Counted from the stretch's first letter, positions 35,133 through 45,657 are shown. The stretch: DNA of 64,000 nucleotides from Mesobacillus jeotgali (GCF_014856545.2 NZ_CP109811.1:1358001-1422000); one strand, 5' to 3'. Translations and numbers: made by a program. The notes: generated by a model from the letters alone, not told the origin.

Positions 35133-37077
35133 AGAAACGGTATCTCAAGAAAAACAACAAGAGCTTCTGGAGAAATATGATCCGGAGGCCGCAACTAGAA
35201 AGTTGGCAGGCAAGATGGGATGGATTGTCTTCTTTGGGCTTCTGGCTTTCTCTGTATTTCAGCTATACACCTCAATATTTGGTATCCTGACTGCACAGCT
35301 CCAGCGTTCCATCCACCTGGGATTCGCTCTGGCACTGATTTTCTTATTGTTCCCGGCAAGGAAGAAAAACCTTAAGGTGAAAAAGGTGGCATGGTATGAT
35401 CTGCTATTGGCTGTGATTGCTGTTGCCGTCGGAGCCTATTGGCCAGTAATGATCGATGAGCTCGTTAACCGTGTCGGACGATTAACACCAACTGATTTTT
35501 ACATTGGTATTGCCGCAATCCTGCTGGTCCTTGAAGCGACACGAAGGACGGTTGGCTTGCCAATCACGATTATTGCAGCTTTATTCATGGTTTATGCCCT
35601 TTATGGACCTTATATGCCAGGCTTCTTGGCACACAGGGGACTTGACCTGGAATCTCTCGTTCAGACAATGTTCTTTACGACAGAGGGTATTCTAGGAACG
35701 CCTTTGGGCGTTTCCTCAACATTTATATTCTTATTCCTATTGTTCGGTGCCTTCCTGGTAAAAACCGGCGTTGGACAATATTTCAATGATCTTGCCGTAG
35801 CCGTTGCGGGCAAAAGTACTGGCGGCCCTGCTAAGGTTGCGATTTTCTCCAGTGCCCTGCAGGGAACAATCAGCGGAAGCTCAGTGGCTAACGTTGTTAC
35901 ATCGGGTTCTTTTACGATTCCAATGATGAAAAAGCTTGGGTATCGCAAAGAATTTGCCGGTGCTGTAGAAGCGGCGGCATCAACTGGTGGTCAGCTGATG
36001 CCGCCGATCATGGGAGCAGCAGCGTTCCTGATGGTTGAATTCATCGGTGGCGGGATCACCTATTGGGATATTGCCAAAGCTGCGACGATCCCGGCGTTAT
36101 TATATTTTACTGGTATCTGGATCATGACCCACTTCGAAGCGAAGAGAATAGGGCTTCGCGGTTTATCCGATGAAGAAATGCCCGACAGAAAAGAAGTTCT
36201 TAGAAAGATTTATCTACTTTTGCCGATCCTGATTGTTATTATCCTAATGGTCAGCGGTATGAGTATTATGCGTGCTGCTTTGTGGTCGATTCTATCTACG
36301 ATTGTAGTAAGTGCTGTTAGCAAAGAGACGAGAATCGGATTTAGAGATGCAATCGATGCACTTGTCGATGGTGCGAGGACAGCTCTGGGAGTAGCGGCAG
36401 CTACAGCTGCGGCTGGTATCATTGTTGGAGTAGTCACGAAGACTGGTCTCGGATTGAAGCTTGCTAATGGCTTGCTCGACCTATCTGGTGGTTACTTGAT
36501 TCCAACATTGATGCTGACAATGCTTGCAGCCATCGTTTTAGGGATGGGTTCACCAACGACAGCTAACTATGTTATCACTTCAACAATTGCAGCACCTGCA
36601 ATTATCCTTTTGGGTATACCAGATTTATCTGCCCACTTATTTGTTTTCTATTTTGGCATTATTGCCGATATCACTCCTCCTGTTGCGCTTGCAGCATTCG
36701 CGGCGGCGGGTGTTTCCGGCGGAGAACCGCTGCGGACAGGTGTGAATTCGGCCAAGCTGGCAATTGCCGCTTTTATCATTCCTTATATGTTCGTGTTGTC
36801 TCCTGAACTCCTGATGATTGATACTACCTGGACGTACTTGATTTGGGTGGTATTCACGGCCATTTCAGGTATGCTGGCAATTGGTGCCGGCATAATCGGT
36901 TACTGGCTGAGGAAATTATTCTGGTGGGAAAGAGTGCTGGGAATCGTGGGAGGTATTATGCTGATCTACCCAGAAGGTATGACAGATATAATCGGTCTCG
37001 GTCTTTTTATCCTGCTTGTTGCACTTCAGATTATCATTAAGGATAAAGATTCAGTGAAACCTAAGACAGCAAATTAA
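35119..37077 (+). CDS. TRAP transporter permease, fused 4TM/12TM subunits
   Basis: A 652-residue permease combining the small DctQ-like and large DctM-like domains. It has many hydrophobic helices and the conserved motifs SGSSVANVVTSGSFTIPMMK, EAAASTGGQLMPPIMGAAAF, GMGSPTTANYV and DITPPVALAAFAAAGVS. It uses ion gradients for uptake of the ligand bound by the TAXI receptor. It starts with TTG after GAAGGAG, within the end of the DUF1850 gene, showing translational coupling. Confidence 0.95.
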   Translation: MTTNEETVSQEKQQELLEKYDPEAATRKLAGKMGWIVFFGLLAFSVFQLYTSIFGILTAQLQRSIHLGFALALIFLLFPARKKNLKVKKVAWYDLLLAVIAVAVGAYWPVMIDELVNRVGRLTPTDFYIGIAAILLVLEATRRTVGLPITIIAALFMVYALYGPYMPGFLAHRGLDLESLVQTMFFTTEGILGTPLGVSSTFIFLFLLFGAFLVKTGVGQYFNDLAVAVAGKSTGGPAKVAIFSSALQGTISGSSVANVVTSGSFTIPMMKKLGYRKEFAGAVEAAASTGGQLMPPIMGAAAFLMVEFIGGGITYWDIAKAATIPALLYFTGIWIMTHFEAKRIGLRGLSDEEMPDRKEVLRKIYLLLPILIVIILMVSGMSIMRAALWSILSTIVVSAVSKETRIGFRDAIDALVDGARTALGVAAATAAAGIIVGVVTKTGLGLKLANGLLDLSGGYLIPTLMLTMLAAIVLGMGSPTTANYVITSTIAAPAIILLGIPDLSAHLFVFYFGIIADITPPVALAAFAAAGVSGGEPLRTGVNSAKLAIAAFIIPYMFVLSPELLMIDTTWTYLIWVVFTAISGMLAIGAGIIGYWLRKLFWWERVLGIVGGIMLIYPEGMTDIIGLGLFILLVALQIIIKDKDSVKPKTAN

Positions 37078-37086
37078 TAAATGTAA

Positions 37087-37115
37087 AAGGAGTCCTTACT
37101 AAAGGGCTTCTTTTT
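37087..37115. terminator. Terminator between the TRAP operon and the convergent small gene
   Basis: Stem AAGGAGTCC / GGGCTTCTT with G-T pairs, followed by eight T residues on the plus strand. Confidence 0.75.
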
Positions 37116-37116
37116 T

Positions 37117-37341
37117 TTAGCTTGATTTAAGCAGCTTATTTCGTTTTTCAGGCATAACTGACAGGATGTTTTCCTTTTTGAACAGGCGGTCAGCCTTTCT
37201 GAGAAAACAGAAAGCTTTAAAATAACGATCGTGTATTTCTTTAACGATAATTCTGCGTTGGGTAATTTGGTTATTTGCTGCAAGATAAATCATCTCCACA
37301 GCAAGGTTTTCATTACGTGATTTTTCAAGCAGACCATTCAT
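37117..37341 (-). CDS. Small WYL-like protein, LexA-controlled
   Basis: 74 residues: MNGLLEKSRNENLAVEMIYL, then QITQRRIIVKEIHDRYFKAF and CFLRKADRLFKKENILSV. This resembles the short stand-alone WYL-type proteins of Bacillus that accompany SOS genes. WYL domains bind nucleic acids or nucleotides. The ATG at 37341 follows AAGGAG at ideal spacing. The promoter has a LexA box between -35 and -10, so the gene should be induced by DNA damage. No YolD or DinB-like gene follows; the gene stands alone. Confidence 0.75.
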   Translation of the reverse strand: MNGLLEKSRNENLAVEMIYLAANNQITQRRIIVKEIHDRYFKAFCFLRKADRLFKKENILSVMPEKRNKLLKSS

Positions 37342-37370
37342 GCGTTTCACTCCTTAAATTTTTTCTAATA

Positions 37371-37424
37371 ATATTATACCCGAACATTCGTTCTTTACTC
37401 AATCTTTTTAGAACACTCGTTCCT
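37371..37424 (-). promoter_or_regulatory. SOS promoter with two LexA (DinR) boxes
   Basis: CGAACATTCGTTCT at 37381-37394 fits the Gram-positive LexA box (CGAAC-N4-GTTCG type). A second GAACACTCGTTC is at 37411-37422. On the minus strand TTGAGT and TATAAT (37373-37378 region) are 18 bp apart and enclose box 1. LexA binding would block this promoter until DNA damage. Confidence 0.85.
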
Positions 37425-37473
37425 AAACTTTTTAAAGGGATATATGGTATAATTTAGAAGTGAGGTGTTAGTA

Positions 37474-38091
37474 ATGGAGAATGAATTGCTTAAGGTGTTC
37501 GATGAACAGGGAAATTGGATAGGAACAGAAACGAGATCAGAAATACATAAAGCAGGATATTGGCATGAAACATTCCATTGCTGGTTAACAGAAAGGATAG
37601 GCAATGAAGACTTTCTTTTCTTTCAAGTCCGCAGTTCGGCTAAAAAAGATTACCCGAATTTAATGGATATCACTGCAGCAGGGCATATTCTTGCTGATGA
37701 AAGCCCACTGGATGGCTTAAGGGAAGTAAAAGAGGAACTTGGGATAGATATAGCACTGGAGGATCTGCATTCATTAGGGATTATTAAAGATGCATTGGAC
37801 AGTGCAGAATTAATCGACAACGAATTATGCCATGTTTATTTATATGACCAACATCTACCATTCGACAGCTATGAGCTGCAATTCGAAGAGGTCTCGGGAA
37901 TTATGAGGGTAAGTCTGAATGAATTTGAAAACTTATGGTTTGGCAAAGTGGAGGAAATAAAAGTAGAAGGCTTCCTGGTGAGCAGGGACCAAGAAAAGAT
38001 ACCGCATAGCATGCTTGTGTCGAAGCACGATTTTGTTCCACATGAGGATGAATATATTGAAAGTGTGATTAAGGCAATTAAGAATGCATAA
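37474..38091 (+). CDS. Nudix hydrolase, IPP-isomerase-like
   Basis: A 205-residue Nudix protein with the box GHILADESPLDGLREVKEEL; one residue is missing between the first glutamate and the arginine compared with the usual spacing. The N-terminal EQGNWIGTETRSEIHKAGYW and WHETFHCWL are typical of the IPP isomerase-like Nudix subgroup. Substrate unknown. The ATG at 37474 follows GAGGTG. It is divergent from the LexA-controlled gene. Confidence 0.88.
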   Translation: MENELLKVFDEQGNWIGTETRSEIHKAGYWHETFHCWLTERIGNEDFLFFQVRSSAKKDYPNLMDITAAGHILADESPLDGLREVKEELGIDIALEDLHSLGIIKDALDSAELIDNELCHVYLYDQHLPFDSYELQFEEVSGIMRVSLNEFENLWFGKVEEIKVEGFLVSRDQEKIPHSMLVSKHDFVPHEDEYIESVIKAIKNA

Positions 38092-38180
38092 ATCACCTTT
38101 TTATACAAAATATTATTGACAATCCTATCAATCCAGTATATATTAATAAATGTCCTCACTAAGCAGGACGAACTTAATAA

Positions 38181-38253
38181 GATTCCTTAGCTCAGCTGGG
38201 AGAGCGCTACCTTGACAGGGTAGAGGTCGCTGGTTCGAACCCAGTAGGAATCA
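38181..38253 (+). tRNA. tRNA-Val (anticodon GAC)
   Basis: Full cloverleaf: acceptor GATTCCT / AGGAATC plus discriminator A, D arm GCTC..GAGC, anticodon stem CTACC / GGTAG with loop TTGACAG giving anticodon GAC, and T arm CTGG TTCGAAC CCAG. CCA is not encoded. Its 3' end is the likely attachment site of the adjacent integrase-bearing island. Confidence 0.95.
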
Positions 38254-38260
38254 TACTTTT

Positions 38261-38305
38261 AAAAGCTTGAAACCCTTAATATATAAAGGTTTCAGGCTTT
38301 TTTGT
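38261..38305 (+). terminator. Terminator after tRNA-Val, convergent with the integrase gene
   Basis: Stem AAAAGCTTGAAACC / GGTTTCAGGCTTTT with one G-T pair, then TTTTTTG. Confidence 0.8.
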
Positions 38306-38372
38306 TTTATTTACATGGCACCAAACAAGTTACAGAAAACTAGGTTGGTGCCATTTTGGTGCCATTTTATTT

Positions 38373-39488
38373 TTAGTTTGATTTCCTTAAAAGGGTATCA
38401 ATTCGATTTGCCGCTTCTTCCTGCATGCTAGGCAGAACATGCGAATAAATATCTAGCGTAGTCTTTATGTTAGTGTGCCCCAGGCGTTCTGAAATTACTT
38501 TTGCATTTACACCACAAGCTAGCAGCATTGTGGCATGAGTATGCCTTAAATCATGCAACCTTATAGATGGAACATTAGCCTCTTTGATTAACCTTTGAAA
38601 AGTTCGTTTTAGATTTTCTGGGTTAATTGGGGTTCCTTTTGAAGTACTAATGATAAGATCATTGTCTACATATTCAGGTCCGAGGCTAAGTTTCTCTTTG
38701 GCCACACCAGCCTTATGCTTCCTTAGGAGTGCTGCGGTGTCATTTGAAAGTTTGATACTCCTAATACTAGCCTTCGTTTTTGCCTCTGAAAGGGAATGTT
38801 TTCCATCTTTACTGAGGGTTTGACGAACATAAAGCATTTCTTTTTCAAGGTCAACATCTCTCCAGCGTAACCCTAATATTTCCCCCCTGCGCATACCAGT
38901 TGTTATAGCTAGATAAAATGCAGGATAAAGCCTGTCTAAGCATGCTGCTTTTTGAAATGACTGGATTTCTGGAACGTCCCATACCGCCATTTCCTTTTTA
39001 CTATCCTTTGGAAGTTGAATCTTAGTAATCGGATTAGAAGGTAAGAGTTCCATATTCACAGCATAATCAAGGGCACCTTTAACAATGCTATATATTTTCT
39101 TAACACTAGAACTTGCGAGACCCTCATCCTTAAGTTCATTGACGAATTTCTGTAGAAGGACAGGTGAAAGCTGAGCCAATTGCACATGGCCGATGTAGGG
39201 AATGATTCGATTCTTTAAGTAAGCCTCATAAGTATTAGCTGTTTGAATACTTATGCTATTTTTCTTACTTTTAAACCAGTCATTTATATGGTCTTTCAAC
39301 AGCATACTTGAGGGTGCAAAATAAGTCCCTTTATAAACAGCTGCCTCCACTAACGCTAAAGCTTTCTCAGCGTCCCTCTTGGTTTTAAAGCCACGCTCCT
39401 TTTTTCTCCGTCGCTTCCCAGTAATAGGATCGGTTCCTAGTTCAGCAACAAAATACCAACTAGAACCTTCTTTTTTTATTTGTCCCAT
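38373..39488 (-). CDS. int: Tyrosine-type integrase of the tRNA-Val island
   Basis: A 371-residue phage/ICE-type integrase. The N-terminal arm-binding domain (GTDPITGKRRRKKERGFKTK) and SAM-like core-binding domain precede the catalytic domain with TGMRRGEILGLRW (Arg I), RLHDLRHTHATMLL (His-x-x-Arg), LGHTNIKTTLDIYSH (His and the catalytic tyrosine). I place the start at 39488, nine bases after AAGGAGA. It ends 120 bp from the tRNA-Val gene and points towards it, the usual arrangement at an attL site. Confidence 0.93.
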   Translation of the reverse strand: MGQIKKEGSSWYFVAELGTDPITGKRRRKKERGFKTKRDAEKALALVEAAVYKGTYFAPSSMLLKDHINDWFKSKKNSISIQTANTYEAYLKNRIIPYIGHVQLAQLSPVLLQKFVNELKDEGLASSSVKKIYSIVKGALDYAVNMELLPSNPITKIQLPKDSKKEMAVWDVPEIQSFQKAACLDRLYPAFYLAITTGMRRGEILGLRWRDVDLEKEMLYVRQTLSKDGKHSLSEAKTKASIRSIKLSNDTAALLRKHKAGVAKEKLSLGPEYVDNDLIISTSKGTPINPENLKRTFQRLIKEANVPSIRLHDLRHTHATMLLACGVNAKVISERLGHTNIKTTLDIYSHVLPSMQEEAANRIDTLLRKSN

Positions 39489-40030
39489 TGGTGACATTCT
39501 CCTTAAATAGATAATGTCCCCTAAAGGTATGACAAGCTTCATTACTAATTATACAAGATTTCCATATGAAAATAAGCAATTTTTATACCTCCAGTAAGTT
39601 TATTAGTACACCATAAAGGTCACCTTAGTTCTCTATACGAGATATAAATACAATATTTAAGTAGAAATGAAATTATTTTTTATAAAAAAATTCTCTTATG
39701 AGACGAATAGATAATACATACATATTATTGTGAAAGCTTTTATACCAAGCAAAAGGTATTCTTTAAAAACAGATTTAAACATTTAAAGATTACCTTTAAA
39801 GCAAATAACAGACACGTATTAATTTTCATAGCTTTTTTTGCTTTTTAAAAAGTTTAGTTTTAAAAAGTCACAAGAATTTTTTTAAAATTTTATTTAAACC
39901 TCTTAATTCCTCCATTTTCAACTCGTATAGAGCCGTTGAAGGGGTGCATAACTCCTTTAAACATCATAGAAAGGGACATATTCTTATTAAATATATATAA
40001 GAGTATGTCCTCTTAACTGGAGGAATCAAA
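39489..40030. promoter_or_regulatory. AT-rich control region of the island
   Basis: About 540 bp without a gene between the integrase and the replication gene. AAGGTATTCTTTAA at 39753-39766 and TTAAAGATTACCTT at 39783-39796 form an inverted repeat with one mismatch. A 14-bp hairpin, GGACATATTCTTAT / ATAAGAGTATGTCC (39974-39987 with 39997-40010), lies just before the ribosome binding site of the next gene and could be an operator. An excisionase gene is not visible. Confidence 0.5.
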
Positions 40031-42804
40031 TTGAAAATGGAGCAAACAAATATAAAATGTTTAGAAGATGCTGTAAGGTACTTTGGTGAAGAATGGAGTG
40101 ATCTACCAATTATTGCTCTATCAGATAGCCCTTTAAGTTCTCAAGGAGCGCAAGGAACTATCATAATGACAGAAGTTGATTCCGTGATCCCAGAGTTATT
40201 GAATCTCATGGAAAATGGTAAACTCGGTATCTGCTTTTATCCAAATGGGGCGGCGCATAACCATTTAATACAAGAAGTTCGTTGGCATTTTGTAGATATC
40301 GATGAAGGTGACAAAGGTATACAAATGGAAAGAATAAAAGAAGCTCCTTTGGCCCCTACAATGGTGTATAAGGGGAGGAAAGGCCATAAACTCCTTTACC
40401 GTATTAAAGACGGGAAATGGGATAAGAGCTCTCCTGATCTACTAGAAAATTCAATAGTATATTTTAAAAATATTCAACAACAGTTAATTGAATATTTTGA
40501 AGGGGATAAAAGTGTAATTAACCCTTCACGCGCTTTACGAATGCCATTTGTTAATAATTATAAAGAGTTTCATCTCGGGAAAGTTTATGAAGAAGAGTTG
40601 ATCAGTTTTAACCCACAGTATGTATATACTCAAGAAGAGATTATGAACGCCTTTCCTCAAGTGGGTAGAAAATATCATGTTAGGAAAAACTCCAGTAATT
40701 TTAAAGAGTTTTCACTGGAAGTGAATAAAAATCTAAGTCTTTTTACAACCTACCTAACCGATAGCAACTTAAAATGGACTGACTATGGGGATCGTCTTTC
40801 ATTTTCCTGTCCGATTCACAAAGATAGCAATCCATCCGCATACATGTATAAATCGGATTTAATAGTTTATTGTTCACGGGGATTAGCTGATGGTGAATGT
40901 AAAGTGGGTTCAGGTAAAACGTTGGGATGGATTGCACAACATTTAGGTATAGATGAATTACTACTAGCATGGAAAACTTTAAGTAATCGAACGCAAGAAA
41001 AATACTTTAGACACATCAACCTGGAAAGTATGTCGACAACTGATGCGATAAGTATAGAACAAGCTTCTGGGGATTATAAAGCTCTAGTTAGCAATATTCT
41101 ACATAATCTTATCTGTGTCATGAACGAAAGAGGAATTGAAGTTGATTATCAGACTAAGTATGTTTATGAGAGCATCCTAAACTGTGCTTTAGATTCCAAT
41201 AAAAGTTTCTTGTGTGCTTCTCTTCCTCCAGGAGGAGGTAAAAGTACTTTACTTAGAGAAATGCTCAAATATTTATTGCAACAAAAGGTCGAACAGTCAG
41301 GAGCCATCATTGTGGTTGAAAGGCTAGAGACAGCGAAGCAAATAGCAAAAGAATTAGGAAATTATTCTTGTTACGAAGAGGAGGGGGGAGGTCGTGACAT
41401 TCCAAATTACGTATCTAAACCGGCAGCCTATGTTATGGAAAGTGCATATACCTTTAAAGGTTGCAAAAAGGATTTAGTAGAATATTCATACGGTGTTTGT
41501 CGAGGCTGTGAATATATAAATAATTGTGATTTGCCTAAGAAATATAACACGCAAAAAAATTTTCCTGTGGTTATTATTTCGCATGCCAGACTTCAAATGG
41601 AGAAAGAAAAACTGAAGAATTATGAGTTTTGGAGTGATTTTAGAGGATGAACATTTAGAAGAAACCTTCTTATTGTTGATGAAAAGCCCTCTTTGATTAA
41701 TATAAGGTCTCTCAAGAAAAGAGACTTAGATCAATTTATATTGGAGGTTAGAAGTACTATCTCTAATCATAATGATGTTGTTTCAACAGAATCATTAATT
41801 AAAGTATTGATTATGTTGAGCAATTACTAAAATTAGGAGGGAGGGTTCATAGAGATCAATTTAATCAAGTAAGTGCATATTTTCAATTTGTGAGTAAACT
41901 AGATAACAGTAGTTTTAATACTATCATTTTAGACGGAACCTCAGAAATTGATTTGGATTACAACGTCAATGAAAATATCGACATTTTATCAATGCCTAAA
42001 GGAATAAGGGACTATAATCAATTGGAAATTTATAATGCCCCTTTAACAATCAGTAAGCAATCCTTGAAGATAGAACCTTCTCTGAAGGAGAAAGTAGTTG
42101 AATCAATAAAAATATTAGCAGAAAAGGAAAAGGTTTTTGTCCTTTGTTTTAAAGAGCATAAACCAGAGTTAATTAATGATTTATCTAAAGAGATTTCCAA
42201 CGACAGAGTAAAAATAAACCATTATGGTAATGTAAAAGGTTCTAATGAATATGTGGATTGCACAGTAATGGTAATTGTAGGGATTCAACACAAAAGTGAC
42301 CCATATTACATTTCTAAACATATTGCACTGAATGGGGACGTCTTAAGTAATGAGACTATTACTATAAATGGAGTACGAAGATTCAAAGACTTGGAGATTG
42401 AGAGGGTAAAACTTAATGATCAATTAGTGGGAATTATCCAAGATATCTTAAGAACAAAAATCCGTAATAGAAGTAATAAAGAAGTAGTTAGAATTTTTAT
42501 ACCAACTAGAGATAAAATCTTTATTAGTCTCTTAAAAGAATATTTTAGTGGAAGTTCATTGTTAGAATGGAATTTAATAGAGTCTTCCAAACCAAGTTGG
42601 TATAAACAAATGAGTGATATTTTTAGCAGTTTACTTATAAATGAAACTATTACCAAACAGGCACTTAAAGAAAAACTAGGGTTAAATGGGCCGGCTGGAA
42701 ATAAAAAACTCCAACGGGTGCAAACTACAGAATTATTTCAGGGCCTCTTAAGAGATAATAATATAAAACCACTAAGCACGAAAATGTATATTAAGACGCA
42801 ATGA
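40031..42804 (+). pseudogene. Primase-helicase replication protein, broken
   Basis: A long replication-type protein with TTG start at 40031 after GGAGG. The N-terminal part resembles an archaeo-eukaryotic-type primase (HFVDIDEGDKG, NPSRALRMPF). A zinc-finger-like CPIHKDSNPSAYM..CSRG region and a helicase part with Walker A LPPGGGKSTLL and a cysteine cluster follow. An in-frame TGA at 41648-41650 interrupts it; the same frame then continues with LLIVDEKPSL (Walker B-like). A frameshift near 41815 moves the rest to another frame, which stays open to 42804. Two lesions make it a pseudogene. Family details are inference. Confidence 0.7.
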
Positions 42805-43018
42805 TTTTAGTAATTGGACCTCCATGTATAGGGGTTTTTTTTATAATTAGCCTTAATAATTACTAGGCTTCGCTTTCTAATTTCACCTGAAACTTTGTTG
42901 CTTGGTGCATTTTAAAGCCTTAATCCATTAGGATACTGCACCAAAATACACTAAACTAAGTCCTTACCAGCTTTTATATTTTAAAGTATAGAATAGGAAC
43001 CAGAGAACCATGATTAAG
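42805..43018. other. Non-coding gap before the IS21 element
   Basis: About 210 bp of AT-rich DNA. A weak hairpin with a T run at 42820-42842 may end the broken replication gene. No gene seen. Confidence 0.4.
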
Positions 43019-43141
43019 GCACATGTTAACGCTAGAATAAAGTTGACAGTTTTTGCTTGATTAGATTTTACACTTTTGCTCAATCAACCTACTACTTTAG
43101 TAAAATAGATAGTGATGTTATTTTACTGGAGGTTAGGGTTT

Positions 43142-44702
43142 TTGGAGGAGAAGTTAGTGTTATATGTAAAGATTCATGAACTACGTAAAAGAAAATTTAA
43201 AGTAGCACAAATTGCTAAGGAGCTTAAGATCTCAAGACCAACTGTCTATAAGTATTTAGAAATGTCATTTGATGAAGCAAAAGCGTATACGGAACAACCT
43301 TTGGGGAAGAAGAAAAAATTGGATCATTATAAAGACTGGATACTTGCCTGGCTAGAAGAGTATCCTCACCTGAGTAGTGCTCAAATTCATGATTGGCTTT
43401 TGGAGAGATATCCCGACCTATTGGTCGGTGGAAGTACTGTGAGAACTTATGTGAAAAATATTCGTGAAGTCTATCAGATTGAGAAAAAGGTCATCGTTCG
43501 TCAATACGAAGCAGTTCCTGAACAACCAATGGGCAAACAGCTTCAGGTAGACTGGGGTGAAACAAAACAGAAGACGATAAACAACAAAGAAATCAAACTG
43601 TACTTTATTGCCTTTGTACTCGCTCACTCCAGACATAAATATATGGAATGGCAGGTACGTCCATTTACTACAAGAGATGCGATCAGGTGTCATGAAAATG
43701 CATTCCAATTTTACGGAGGACGAACAGAAGAAATCGTTTATGATCAGGACCACTTAATCACAGTGAGTGAAAATGCAGGCCATCTGCTTTTAACATCAGA
43801 ATTTCAAAGCTATGTGAATGAGCGTAAGTTTAAAGTTCACTTGTGTAGAAGAGCTGATCCTGAATCTAAGGGCATGATTGAAAATGTAGTTAAATACATA
43901 AAAGGCAATTTCGCAGACAGTCGAGTGTTTAGCGACATAGAAGATTGGAATAATCGAGCACTACAGTGGCTTCAACGTACGGGGAACCATCAGGTTCACC
44001 AGACAACAAAAAAAAAGACCAGCAGAAGTGTTTCTCCTCGAAAAGCAACACTTACAGCCAGTCTCTTCGTTACTTTCATATGAAAGTACCAATAACCAAA
44101 GTATAACAAGAAGTGTAAGCAAGGACAACACTATCCGTTATAAGTCAAACCGTTATTCCGTCCCACTCGGGACTTATCAAACAAGGACTGAAAATCTTGT
44201 ATGGATTGAAGTGACAGGCGACGAACATCGTATGCTTGTAATCCGAAAAGAAGTAAATGGTGAAATCATTGCCGAACACATTATTAGCTCAGAAAAAGGA
44301 AAACTCATTCAAAACCGCCATCATACCCGTGATCGTTCAAAAGGGATTGAAGAGCTTAAGCAACGTCTAATCTCTAACTTTGAAGATCAGACACAGGCAG
44401 CTGTTTATTTTGATGAAATCAGCCAAAGATACCCAAGGTATCGTCGAGACCAGTTTGCGATCATCCACAAGGTGATTCAACAGTACCCAGCATTAATTGA
44501 TATTGTGATGACTAAGTGCATGACAGAGAAATTATACAATGCGAATGATTTTCGCGATATCGCTCATCACCTTGATACATTGAGTGATGAACCGATTAAA
44601 GAGGTACAATCCTTTTATCCTAATTCAGCAAAACACTCTCATATCAAGGCCTCTATCCGTTCTTTAAATGCGTATACAAGCATTTTAGGAGGTCGAGCAT
44701 AA
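43142..44702 (+). pseudogene. istA: IS21 transposase IstA, frameshifted at an A9 tract
   Basis: An IS21-type DDE transposase with an N-terminal helix-turn-helix (VAQIAKELKISRPTVYKYLE) and the catalytic core QLQVDWGETK, EIVYDQDH and KGMIENVVKYIKGNF. The first frame ends at 44083. The remainder (RPAEVFLLEKQHLQPVSSL onward) lies in the +1 frame from about 44015 to 44702. The switch point is a run of nine A at 44008-44016; eight would restore the frame. It is either inactive or expressed by transcriptional slippage. I favour TTG 43142 as the start, ten bases after GGAGG. Confidence 0.88.
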
Positions 44703-45466
44703 TGAACAAGACGGTGCATGAATTACAAGATCAATTTCGTCAGTTACGCTTATCTGAGACTGCGGAGGAGCTGCCACAGCTTCTTCGCGAAGCTGAGAAA
44801 GCATCTTGGACTTACTTAGAATTCTTAGAATCTCTTACGCGTTATGAATTAGCAAAACGTGAAGCAAAAAGCCTTGATAAAAGAATGAAATGGGCACGCT
44901 TCCCTTTCGTGAAGTCATTAGATGAGTTTGAACTGGAAGGTCAAAACGTTCTGACAGCACGACAGCTAAAACAACTCAGAGAGTTAAGCTGGCTGGAACA
45001 ACAATACAACTTAATTCTACTAGGGCCACCTGGCATTGGAAAAACGTACATCGCAATCGGACTAGGACTCGAAGCCGTTTACAGAGGATTCAATGTTTAC
45101 TTCGCTACAATGGGTGAGCTTGTACAGCTATTAAAGACAGAAGAATACTTGAATAAATCTAAAGTCCAACTCAAACGGATTAGAAATGCCGATCTTATGA
45201 TTATCGATGATTTGATGTACATGGCGATGGATCAGAGAGAAGCAAACTTATTCTTTCATTTAATTAATCATTTATACGAACGAAGTTCGATCATCCTTAC
45301 CTCAAATAAAAGTCCAGATGAATGGGGTAATTTAATTGGAGATCAAGGCATTACGACAGCTATTTTGGACCGTTTGCTTCATCGTGTTGAAGTCGTACAT
45401 GGTGGCGAGGATGAGGAAAGTCATCGGATGAAAAACCGAAAAAGCATTTTTTCAGCAGAAGTGTAA
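44702..45466 (+). CDS. istB: IS21 helper ATPase IstB
   Basis: A 254-residue AAA+ ATPase that assists IstA in target capture. Walker A is LLGPPGIGKTYIAIGLG, Walker B LMIIDDLMYMAM, and the sensor region SIILTSNKSPDEWG. It overlaps the istA stop by one base (TAATG), showing translational coupling. It is intact. Confidence 0.95.
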   Translation: MNKTVHELQDQFRQLRLSETAEELPQLLREAEKASWTYLEFLESLTRYELAKREAKSLDKRMKWARFPFVKSLDEFELEGQNVLTARQLKQLRELSWLEQQYNLILLGPPGIGKTYIAIGLGLEAVYRGFNVYFATMGELVQLLKTEEYLNKSKVQLKRIRNADLMIIDDLMYMAMDQREANLFFHLINHLYERSSIILTSNKSPDEWGNLIGDQGITTAILDRLLHRVEVVHGGEDEESHRMKNRKSIFSAEV

Positions 45467-45657
45467 AAAGGAAACGAGCATAAAGTGTAAAATTAAACTT
45501 GACGTCTACAGCACATCGTGCTCTTAAGGCAATCCGTTAGAACCTAGTAACATAAAATATACTCTTTCAAATCGTAAGCAAAAAATAACTATTTACTGGA
45601 ACAAGTTGGAATATGGTAAACTTATCCTATAACCTGTAAATCTTGGGAGGTTTATCT

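Larger units (their letters stand above)
43024..45510 (+). mobile_element. IS21-family insertion sequence with 5-bp target duplication
   Basis: The element begins TGTTAACG at 43024 and ends CTACA at 45510. The subterminal inverted motif ATTTTACACTTT is present at both ends (about 43065 and 45482-45494). It carries istA and istB in the usual overlapping order. The direct repeat GCACA flanks it at 43019-43023 and 45511-45515, so the ends are well fixed and the insertion is simple. Confidence 0.92.

Noticed and set aside
41645..41655. In-frame TGA in the primase-helicase gene as a second selenocysteine site
   Set aside because: The position (FRG-TGA-TFRR) does not suggest a cysteine, and a frameshift follows 165 bases later, so it is ordinary gene decay.
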